A stretch of 33,301 nucleotides of DNA. Source: Kipferlia bialata (lineage: Eukaryota; Fornicata). The stretch spans positions 1 through 33,301 of the forward strand of contig BDIP01000076.1 in the NCBI GenBank assembly GCA_003568945.1, written 5' to 3'. Shown here piece after piece: positions 12,301 through 18,608 of the stretch. Every line of letters starts with the position of its first letter. Position 1 is the first letter of the stretch. The position numbers and the translations under genes are program-made. The notes below the pieces were generated by a model that was not told the origin of the DNA, ran no database searches, and saw nothing but the letters and a program-made list of their open reading frames with translations.

Positions 12301-14698
12301 ACATCGATATACTTGTGTATACAATGTTGCCAGTATTGTGTTAGGTGTCATTGTGTACTGCGTATTCCTCACCCCAGTGCATGATTGTCAAGGGAGACAG
12401 CGGAGACGTGCCAGCATCCCTGGTGATACAGGGTATGTGGCATATTATGAGTGTATATGCACTGCATTTCATGATGTGATTGTACATATGTATGAATATA
12501 GCTAGTGGTTGCTCACCACCAGTGCCCGATGTTGGCACCCTAGAGCACCTTGTGACGCAGAGCCCCATCCTGCTGCCACTCAGACTGCAGCTGCTGAGGT
12601 ATATACACTAATATATATAGTCTATTATATATACCTACACTTGTATTTACGACTGTCGCTGAGACTCCACTCTCATCCCTAGGCAGTGGCTGTACCAGTG
12701 CCAGTCCGGCCTGTCCAACATGTGCTCAAGGTGAGGTCTCTATCTCTCTCTCTCTCTCAATATATTGATTTGGGTATAGGATCCTATTCTCACTCTCAGG
12801 CGTGTGTGTTGCTACACCATCCCAGGCACCCTCTGCTGCACTGTAGACACTGTACCTCAATACCTGCTGCAGTGCATGTCCCTGGGGAGGGAGGCATCGG
12901 CAGTCATAGGTACACACTCAATGTACTAATTAGTATATATGTGTATATATATAGTAAGTATACTATACAGTACCTGCTGCAGTGCATGTCCCTGGGCAGA
13001 GAGGCATCAGCAGTGATAGGTACACACTCAATGTACTTATTAGTATATGTATATATATATATATTTACTAACTCAATGTACTGATTAGTATATTTATATA
13101 TATATACAGTACCTGCTGCAGTGCATGTCCCTGGGCAGAGAGGCATCCGCTGTGATAGGTGGGGAATATTCATTCACAATTTCAGTTTCTTTGTATATTC
13201 TACGTTATACTAATGGTCACCATAGGCGGTGGATGTGAATTAGACTACTATGAGTCTCTGAGTGTACATAATATTCCCTAGTGCTATCTTACCCCCAGAC
13301 AAGCTCTTTGACCGGTCCACCTCCCTGGCCAGACAGGTGGGTGTCTAGTGCTCTCGCTTCATATCTCTAAACTATTTCTCTATACTATTAATTATTATAC
13401 TACTCTATTACCATCCCTGTCAACACAGTGTATTCTCATGTATATAGGCATCCCCCCTGGCTATTAGGATTATGGAACTGTCTTCGATGTTGTTTTCGTG
13501 TAATCTCTTGCTCTCTGTGTATAATATACATGTCGTATACTAACCCTAGGTCTGCGTCTTTGACTCTGTTCTGTTTGTGGGCGGTGCCACACACAGAGAG
13601 CTCCCGGAGTTTGTGAGGTACATTCATCGACACATGTATTCATACGCCTGTGTGTTCATATTGATCCATACTGATACTCATATTGATGCGCTGCAGTACC
13701 ATATCCATCTCTTCTCCTTTCTGATAGTGACACTATTCTTTTCTTTACTGGCATACTATGGCACCATGACTGACACTGACCCCAGACATGTGCAGGGAGT
13801 GCCTGTGATAGAGGTGCCCACCCCAAGTGAGGATCAGAGTGAGGAAGAGAGGGACAGGCAGCGTGAGGCCCTAGACGAGGCTGCCCTCTCCAGTCACATT
13901 CCCATGTCCATCATACCTGCCCCAAGGACAGAGGATAACCTGCTATTCGACGGCAGTCCCCCTGTCGACAAGAGGGAGATGGAGAGGGAGAGAGAGAGGG
14001 AGATGCAGGCGCAGCTGAGTGAGGCCTTGAAGGAGCCCCGGATCTCTAGATCTAATACAGAGAGTGGGGAGAGTGGGGAGACTGACGAGGGAGAGAGTGA
14101 GGGGGAGAGTGACAGTGACCTGCTGCCAGCTGGTGAGTCCACTCTGCTATCAGGAGTACAGGGCATGTCAGGTATAGCCGGTGCCATACCGTCCTTCTCA
14201 ACCCCCGGTACACACCTGACAGGGGGTAGTGGGGACTCGGTATCCTCCTCTGCACCTGGGGACAGGCCCTCTCTCTCCCTATCTCGCGGTACAGCCAAGA
14301 CACCGTGGAGAGGGACAATGGCTGTGATATCACTGGACCCACCAGTGTGGGAGGTACGATGAATACACACATGTATATATCACTGTAGATAATACAGTTA
14401 AATAGTATCTACTCACCCCAGCATCTAATAGGTGTCTATAAGGACAGAGTTTTCGAGGCCCTTAACCGGTATGGAGAGGACGTGAGACCGGGGGAGAGGT
14501 CCATTGTAACTCCACTGCTGAGGCTGGTACCAGAGCTAGAGAAGGAGACAGGTGGGGACGTTCATATCATCATTGTCTTGTTAGTATATATTCTTACTCT
14601 CAGAGCGCGCTATCGTGATGGCCTGTCTGCTAGCCTGGAAGCTCATCTCCATAGCACATGGGCCCATGTCGCTTGAGGAGGCGTTAGCCATGGAGTAG
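66..14698 (+). CDS. Giant multi-exon gene, 3' part (52 exons, 1,765 aa), family unknown
   Basis: I do not recognise the family. Exons: 66-142, 593-684, 1159-1230, 1436-1487, 1748-1846, 2204-2302, 2685-2805, 2995-3053, 3245-3333, 3418-3504, 3560-3621, 3842-3965, 4124-4194, 4360-4490, 4562-4629, 4801-4878, 5119-5185, 5278-5347, 5425-5485, 5591-5684, 5840-5904, 6181-6279, 6341-6400, 6590-6728, 7034-7112, 7613-7921, 7990-8086, 8277-8409, 8497-8637, 8911-9006, 9079-9159, 9371-9434, 9679-9744, 9809-9862, 10039-10109, 10292-10387, 10562-10649, 10778-10839, 10963-11027, 11102-11147, 11314-11656, 11864-11929, 12089-12203, 12378-12432, 12523-12598, 12683-12730, 12800-12909, 13299-13336, 13550-13617, 13786-14353, 14422-14551, 14604-14698. 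The first exon needs two bases from upstream, so the 5' end is off the window. The sum is 5,296 nt plus those two, which equals 1,766 codons including TAG. Most of the protein alternates hydrophobic and charged residues, as helical-repeat (HEAT/ARM-like) scaffolds do; this is a guess. Disordered Arg-Glu-rich or Ser-Asp-Glu-rich inserts sit in exons 7613-7921, 11314-11656 and 13786-14353. No signal peptide or clear membrane span is seen. One acceptor (before 5591) ends AAG rather than YAG. Single exon edges could be off; the overall frame is secure. Confidence 0.78.
237..510 (+). repeat. Three acceptor-side copies of the start of exon 593-684
   Basis: Copies at about 237-262, 331-374 and 471-510 each carry an AG acceptor followed by the first codons of the exon (EFKSFDVLTATS), then run into TA-rich DNA. 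The second and third differ from the real exon only at synonymous sites (one and two codons). The first is decayed, with FKS-FDV altered to HKS-FDA. The second and third end where the copied ACCAGT meets ATA, creating a GTATA donor-like sequence. Confidence 0.85.
725..784 (+). repeat. Donor-side copy of the end of exon 593-684
   Basis: The last 20 codons of the exon (from SQDYPFPLDD to VLNIVK) are repeated with their GTATTA donor, 41 bp after the real exon. Seven codons differ (P, F, D, D, V, L, I) and all seven changes are synonymous. The copy starts directly after TATAG, which could act as an acceptor. Confidence 0.9.
841..1096 (+). repeat. Three acceptor-side copies of the start of exon 1159-1230
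   Basis: Copies at 841-870, 936-980 and 1050-1096 each have a CCCAG acceptor and the codons for HQKDGLG, the second and third extending further, then pass into TA repeats. The full exon follows at 1159. Spacing between copies is about 95-115 bp. Confidence 0.85.
1314..1332 (+). repeat. Donor-side copy of the end of exon 1159-1230
   Basis: The last codons (ARADH) and the GTACGT donor are repeated 84 bp after the real junction and are followed by a CT-rich tract. Confidence 0.75.
1641..1680 (+). repeat. Acceptor-side copy of the start of exon 1748-1846
   Basis: An ATATCAG acceptor is followed by the codons for GSINHLHTV. The copy then decays into TA-rich intron about 60 bp before the true acceptor. 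Confidence 0.8.
1975..2000 (+). repeat. Donor-side copy of the end of exon 1748-1846
   Basis: A degenerate copy of the exon end (HEEEIQSR read as HEWEIHSR) with its GGTAC donor. Here two codons are non-synonymous, so this copy is more worn than most. Confidence 0.7.
2091..2119 (+). repeat. Acceptor-side copy of the start of exon 2204-2302
   Basis: A CACCCCAG acceptor and the codons DLTLLWA are partly copied (CTG changed to CTT, TGG to a shifted TGTGGG context) about 105 bp before the real acceptor. Confidence 0.75.
2441..2583 (+). repeat. Two acceptor-side copies of the start of exon 2685-2805
   Basis: Copies at about 2441-2470 and 2541-2583 repeat the acceptor and the codons for GTVTPLEIAT, with small changes, before the complete exon. 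The second copy keeps the full CACCCCCAG acceptor. Confidence 0.8.
2890..2935 (+). repeat. Donor-side copy of the end of exon 2685-2805
   Basis: A worn copy of the last 15 or so codons (GPYPPEVLSDR region) with a retained GTATAT donor. Several non-synonymous changes make it one of the older-looking copies. Confidence 0.7.
3741..3780 (+). repeat. Acceptor-side copy of the start of exon 3842-3965
   Basis: A CCCCAG acceptor with the codons for SQSDNP is followed by (CT)n and (TATC)n simple repeats, about 98 bp upstream of the true junction. Confidence 0.8.
4015..4057 (+). repeat. Donor-side copy of the end of exon 3842-3965
   Basis: The last 14 codons (LPHMDGGAVLAPSK) are repeated with a GTATAT donor. 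Two codons differ (A and S), both synonymously. The copy begins right after ATCAG. Confidence 0.88.
4275..4301 (+). repeat. Donor-side copy of the end of exon 4124-4194
   Basis: An identical copy of the last eight or nine codons (SAYSSISP) with its GTACTC donor, 107 bp downstream of the real donor. Confidence 0.85.
4682..4726 (+). repeat. Donor-side copy of the end of exon 4562-4629
   Basis: The last 14 codons (TAVAKAYEREGAAQ) are repeated with a GTATAG donor. Both Ala codons differ synonymously and nothing else changes. Confidence 0.88.
4918..5035 (+). repeat. Two donor-side copies of the end of exon 4801-4878, 80-bp period
   Basis: The exon end (RVRLIVKDLGAE) plus donor and first intron part recur at 4918-4957 and 4998-5035, giving an 80-bp tandem period. 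The Leu codon is TTA in the exon, CTA in the first copy and CTG in the second, which are stepwise synonymous changes. The intron parts are nearly identical, so this array is young. Confidence 0.9.
5979..6122 (+). repeat. Two acceptor-side copies of the start of exon 6181-6279
   Basis: Copies at 5979-6011 and 6089-6122 repeat the CCCCCAG acceptor and the codons for MSLVVIPSAP with some substitutions. The second ends in CCCCC followed by GTATAG, so it has both an acceptor and a donor-like end. Confidence 0.82.
6480..6513 (+). repeat. Acceptor-side copy of the start of exon 6590-6728
   Basis: An acceptor (CCACAG) plus the codons for DSMLLVEV with synonymous differences (CTA to CTT, GTG to GTC), then unrelated sequence. 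Confidence 0.8.
6779..6955 (+). repeat. Two donor-side copies of the end of exon 6590-6728
   Basis: Copies at 6779-6835 and 6900-6955 repeat the last 19 codons (TSNTSSLDLAHRTLTQLFT) with donors GTACTG and GTTTGT. Each differs from the exon at six codons and all twelve changes are synonymous, including TTA to CTC or CTG. These are the strongest examples of silent-only divergence in the window. Confidence 0.92.
7190..7334 (+). repeat. Two donor-side copies of the end of exon 7034-7112
   Basis: Copies at 7190-7219 (one Val to Ala change and a broken donor) and 7310-7334 (one synonymous Leu change, intact GTACCA donor) repeat the codons for VALKLVAF. Confidence 0.8.
7393..7530 (+). repeat. Two acceptor-side copies of the start of exon 7613-7921
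   Basis: Partial copies at about 7393-7425 and 7496-7530 repeat an AG plus the codons for MRMTSSG with small changes, embedded in long TATATA runs. Confidence 0.75.
8156..8205 (+). repeat. Acceptor-side copy of the start of exon 8277-8409
   Basis: The codons for AVVIPHVSFQPVIP are repeated with few changes after a pyrimidine-rich stretch, about 110 bp before the real exon. Confidence 0.8.
8687..8834 (+). repeat. Two acceptor-side copies of the start of exon 8911-9006
   Basis: Copies at 8687-8722 and 8797-8834 repeat the codons for MALYARLLRVT (the first with Ala to Val), each then running into TATATA. Only the second keeps an AG acceptor (CCCAG); the first begins after CCCCCAACC, where the AG is lost. 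Confidence 0.82.
9222..9242 (+). repeat. Donor-side copy of the end of exon 9079-9159
   Basis: A short copy of the codons for VSAA with the following G and a GTGGTG donor-like sequence. Confidence 0.6.
9477..9490 (+). repeat. Short donor-side copy of the end of exon 9371-9434
   Basis: The end of the exon (QECA) with its GTATAT donor is repeated 40 bp after the real donor; GCG is changed synonymously to GCT. Confidence 0.6.
9570..9597 (+). repeat. Acceptor-side copy of the start of exon 9679-9744
   Basis: A GACCCCCAG acceptor and the codons for AVLS recur 108 bp before the true junction, then diverge. Confidence 0.75.
9942..10486 (+). repeat. Donor-side copies for three successive exons
   Basis: Copies at 9942-9972 (end of exon 9809-9862; two synonymous changes), 10186-10226 (end of exon 10039-10109; three synonymous and one Leu to Pro change) and 10449-10486 (end of exon 10292-10387; six synonymous, no non-synonymous changes). 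Each keeps its splice donor. Confidence 0.85.
11752..11782 (+). repeat. Donor-side copy of the end of exon 11314-11656
   Basis: The codons for HLHMSYTNR are repeated without change, with the GTATGG donor, 127 bp after the real donor. A GATATATATAGAGAGA unit is also duplicated in between. Confidence 0.85.
11994..12289 (+). repeat. Acceptor- and donor-side copies flanking exon 12089-12203
   Basis: An acceptor-side copy (11994-12027, codons for LGNMSGSD with synonymous changes) precedes the exon and a donor-side copy (12260-12289, codons for NMPAQKYK, GTAAAT donor) follows it. Both edges of one exon have therefore been copied independently. Confidence 0.85.
12970..13158 (+). repeat. Two donor-side copies of the end of exon 12800-12909
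   Basis: Copies at 12970-13019 and 13110-13158 repeat 16 codons (YLLQCMSLGREASAVI). Relative to the exon they carry four and five changed codons, all synonymous. Each starts directly after an ACAG acceptor-like sequence and ends at a GTACAC or GTGGGG donor, so each has the outline of a complete mini-exon. Inclusion would add 49 nt and shift the frame. Confidence 0.9.
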
Positions 14699-14911
14699 AG
14701 AGGCTGATGTACTTTGCTACAAGTAGTGTACCAGTAGTATATGTACTTCAAGTATGCTGATTGCTGTTGCCCCTTATCGTTGTTTGTGTCTATTGTCCAG
14801 TGATTCTGGACAGGTGTTCCAGCACCAATGTGGTGTGTTGTAGAGGGTAGAGAGTATGGAGAGAGTATATTGTGTTCGATTAATAGACGTGTGATGATTA
14901 CTCTATTGTCT
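14699..14911. other. Convergent intergenic region (213 bp)
   Basis: The region separates the stop of the giant gene (TAG, 14696-14698) from the stop of the zinc-finger gene on the opposite strand (14912). It holds no supported gene and presumably carries both 3' untranslated ends. I see no clear terminator or polyadenylation motif that I would defend. Confidence 0.7.
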
Positions 14912-17888
14912 TCAGATTGCCTTGTGTGTGACATGCTTAGACCCCGCCACTGGGCTGTTGAGAGGGCGGTAGGGGCTGACTGAGGCTCTCTCTCCCTCCA
15001 CCGCTCTACACAGTATGTCCAGAGCTGACACCTCTCTATCCTCCCCACTCTCATGCCCAAGGAGGGACGTATCAGTGTCCTTCTCCCCCTCGAATACCTC
15101 TCTCTCTGCACTTGGAGATGGCTGGAACCTAGACAGGAAGAGGCGCTCTCTCTCTCGCACGTCCTCCTGTGCTAGGGCCTGCCTCTCTCTCTCCCTCTCA
15201 AGCAGCCTTGCCTTCTCTGCCTCTCTCTCTCTAGCGAGCTCTGCCCGTCTCTCTCTCCTTGCCATCTTCTGTGCCTCTCTCTTAGACATTGGCTGCAGGG
15301 TGGACACGACATCTGGGGACACAGGCTGCGAGGGGGGTAGCCGCTGGTGCTCCCTGGCACTGGCCTTCATGGCAATTCTCTCTCTCTCTCTGTTAGTGAG
15401 CCTTGGTGTGGGTCTGTCCCTAGGGGGTGGGGGAGGGAGCCTGCCACCGACACTTCTGCTGCGGAGAGGCCTCTGGGACACCAGCATCTGTGGCTCATGC
15501 TTGACCCGATACTGAGGGGTGGAACCATCTCTATCTCTTGATGGTGCTCTTGATGATGCCCTTCTGGAGGTGCTTGATGTGACACTGGCGGATGATGCTC
15601 TGCTGTACAGTCTGGTAGGGTACTCTGTCTTTGTCTCGGGGGTCCACTCTTCTTCCTCCTCCTTGGCTCTGAAGCGAGGGGACCGCCGGGACTGGCGACG
15701 CTTGGTCACTCGCTTTGGGGCAGGCTTGCCATCTGGCAGTCAGACTGGAAGAGAGTGATACCCATCAATGCAACAAAGATGTTCCAAAACTTCACATGTG
15801 ACATAGTCTACCCGGCAAAGATTGTTGTAGGGTAGCAGAGAGAAGTCTGAGACTACTCAGGGACTATATAGTTGCTGTAGTTTGGTACATGTACCTGGAC
15901 TGGTGTGGACTGACAGAGAAGGAGTGGATCTGCGGGTAGAACTGGCTCTGGAGGATGGTCTGGAAGCTGCCTTTTCCTGGCATTGAGTAACAGCGCCCGT
16001 CGAGTAAACAGACATCGCAGAACGTAGCTGAGGTTCACAATAGATAATAGAGACACACAGACTTCCATTGACCATACATGATATATCATCTGTTATAAAA
16101 GAGTCCTGCGTAACTGATGATACCGGTAAGTTACTTACCTCTTCTGTCAAGGGAGGGATCCTGGTGGGGTTGTACTCCTGAGGGTGGGTTACATTGAAAT
16201 GGGAATGATTGTGAGTCTAAAGAATGAATAGTGACCTGCAGTTGCAAAGACTATGAGAGACACTCCTGCTCAATATCATTGATACATATATAGTACTGTA
16301 TTCTTCACCTCAAAACTCCCCCTGGGGTGCTGGTGCTTCATGTGCTGCACAGCGCCACTTCTTACAGAGAACACCCTGAGGTATGAGAGAGTATAGCAGA
16401 TATATACCCATACTTGGCAAGTATGATACTTGCAAGAAAGAATGCGTAGCACACAGGAGCTTGTTAGAGAGTAGAGTACCCGATGCGGTTTCTCAACGGT
16501 GAAATACTATAATGTGTACCTTCCACATCCTTCCATCAGACACTGCCACCTAATGCCCCTGTGCACACCTTGGATGTGGGTCTTGAGGGCACCTGGGGTG
16601 AGAAAAGTGTGGATGATATGTATCTGGTGACATCGATGGTCTCTCTGAATCTGCAATGTGTGACCCCCATCTTATAGTCTAGTTGCTAAACGTGTCGCCA
16701 ATCAGTTGAGTAAGAATACTACCATTGTATATAATTGAGTGCATAGGATATAGACAGTGGCAAGAGATACCTCTCTGTGTGAACCTCTTGTCACACTCTG
16801 GACAGGGATAGGGCCTCTCATTGGTGTGGGTGTGGATGTGGTCCTTGAGATTGGCTGGTGGTTAGGAATGTCCCGAGAAGGAGAGTGGTGACGTTCAAAT
16901 AGTGATACTATACAAGATTCGTACTTCGTCTCTTGAACCCCTTGCCGCAGTATGGGCATAGGTGATCCTTGCCCTTGTGGGTCTGGGACAGGTGGCGGTG
17001 CAGGGACACTGGGAGTAGGAATATCCAGACAGTAGCATTGCTGCATTGTTCAGCTGACCAAGAAGGCAATATCGATAGAGAACATGTGAAGTGACTGCAA
17101 TACTAGTACATCCAGTGTATAGTGGTCTCTCGATACCTTTGTTCCTGAAGGTCTTCCCACACTTTGAACATGCATTGGCATCTGGTTGTAAGTACTCTCG
17201 AGTATATGTGTATGCTCTGTCTTCTCGTATACTTGAATATAACTGTAACAATTGAGTCAAGGGCCGTATTCACACTATTTGGACTTCTGTAAATTTCACT
17301 ACCAATGGATAGAAGAAGTATCCCACCTTGAGGCTCTGAGTCCGAGTCAGGCTCTGAGGCGTAGACAATCTCTCCACGGGTGTCGATTTGAGTCGCCATC
17401 ACTGCTGTTATATCAGAAGTGCATTCATACATAGTCACTGAGGTGTTATAAGAATATCGTTACCTGGCTGTTCCTTGTCTGAGTGCTCTAGGTCAGACGA
17501 TGACTCAGAGGCTACCCCACTGCCAGATGGAGGGACTGTATCCTCTGATGTAAGATGGCATGCCCCTGAGCAGAGAAGTTACAACATGTAACATGTTCTC
17601 AACATGTATTATGTGTCGGTGCTTGGATGTAGCGAACTATATACATAACTCATACCCATTGTGTCGTGACAAGTGAGACTAGAAAAAGAAATTGATATAG
17701 AGAGAGAAACACTGTAACACACCCGATGGGGGCAGTGCAGCCACTCTTGAAGCTCTACCTGCCGGTACACCTGTCCCAGTGAGTGGTGCCTTCTCTGAGG
17801 ACATCTCTTGTTTTACAGCAGTCTCTTCTTTCACTTCCACATCCCCCTCCGTTCTGCCCCTACATCCCCTACGAGGCCTATTCTTCAT
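14912..17888 (-). CDS. Four-finger C2H2 zinc-finger protein (546 aa), copy 1
   Basis: Probably a nuclear nucleic-acid-binding protein. Exons on the minus strand: 17888-17723, 17565-17464, 17404-17327, 17181-17137, 17008-16925, 16854-16771, 16592-16520, 16375-16309, 16177-16139, 15976-15895, 15732-14912; total 1,641 nt. The start ATG follows an in-frame stop and matches the start of copy 2. Fingers lie at residues 120-141 (CSKC...H136...H141), 148-168 (CPYC...HIHTH), 176-197 (CPEC...H192...H197) and 204-227 (CLMEGC, the C-x4-C spacing known from TFIIIA-type fingers). The linker between fingers 2 and 3 (TNERPYP) resembles the classical TGEKPYP. The N-terminus is basic then Ser/Glu-rich. The last exon (residues 274-546) starts with a basic, possibly nuclear-targeting stretch ([14 protein letters not shown]) and has a long Arg/Glu-rich, probably helical segment. 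It is tandem to its paralogue at 18609-22639. The target is unknown. Confidence 0.85.
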
Positions 17889-18310
17889 AGTCCCCAGGCC
17901 ACCCGTTGACCCTGTCTCGCACTAGACAGGGCCTTTACAGCAGTGTGGTGTTTCGACTGAGTAGAACCCCAGTCTACAGTTACAACCCACTCTGTTTTGG
18001 TAGGGTATGGGACTCTACGTCGAGAGCCTGTAGTAGACTTAGTAGTCTGCTGTGAACACCAAGCCAGGGGCAGACGCTGGTACTGGGCGTATACCAGTAG
18101 TATTGGCCTTGGTCACTGTAGAAGGAGCCATGTGCCAACCCTGTCTGCTGTACATTGAGGGCATCTCAAACATTCATAGAGGCTTTCAAGAGGTGTCAGT
18201 GAGAGTGTCATTGATTTCATAGATTTACTGTTAATATCTTTACTACTATTTTCAGGGAGTAGCCAGTGGCTACTAGCCACTCCCATACACTTTGCAGAAG
18301 GCCACCCCAA
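17889..18310 (-). promoter_or_regulatory. Upstream region of zinc-finger copy 1, conserved with copy 2
   Basis: Aligns without net insertion or deletion to 22640-23060, the upstream region of the paralogue. The best block, 18111-18188, is about 90% identical to 22862-22940 and lies the same distance (about 224 bp) from each ATG. Reading it as protein gives mostly non-synonymous differences and a stop in one copy, so it behaves as non-coding conserved sequence. A perfect 8-bp inverted repeat (CCCTGTCT, 6-nt loop, AGACAGGG) lies at 17910-17931, 22 bp before the start codon. The region is likely promoter plus 5' leader. Confidence 0.6.
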
Positions 18311-18608
18311 TGACCAATAATAACTCGATTAGTGGATTCTGATATTGGATTCTGATATTGGATTCAATTCCCCCTCGTTGAAGGGGGATTTGCTGCAAAC
18401 TGGCACCATATCTACACTGAGTTAATAATGAACTCAATTTTCATTAGATATAATGAACAGACACAGCTTTCTGTGTGATCCCAACACTCCGCTGAAGAGT
18501 GAAGTCTCTCGAACAATACTTGGAGAATATTGAGGAGTCAAGAGAATTCTATTACGTCATTCCAAGCACATTACGCTCCCTCCCTCAATCGTCCTCTCTA
18601 TTTCAATA
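18311..18608. other. Intergenic region between the two zinc-finger genes
   Basis: About 300 bp with no supported gene. It contains a short direct repeat (TGATATTGGATTC twice, near 18339-18365) and a small inverted repeat (CCCCCTC-GTTGAA-GGGGGA near 18370). It should hold the 3' end of copy 2. Confidence 0.55.

Noticed and set aside
593-13336. Introner elements (mobile introns) as the cause of intron abundance
   Set aside because: Introns of different positions do not share sequence beyond simple repeats and splice motifs. The shared sequence is always with the adjacent exon.
13894-14370. A minus-strand Ser/Leu-rich frame opposite exon 13786-14353
   Set aside because: It is the antisense of a Glu/Arg- and Ser-rich coding exon of the giant gene, which joins in frame on both sides.
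14912-15732. A separate gene starting at a GTG near 15709
   Set aside because: The frame continues upstream and joins exon 15976-15895 in phase 1, giving a complete zinc-finger gene. No ATG supports an independent start.
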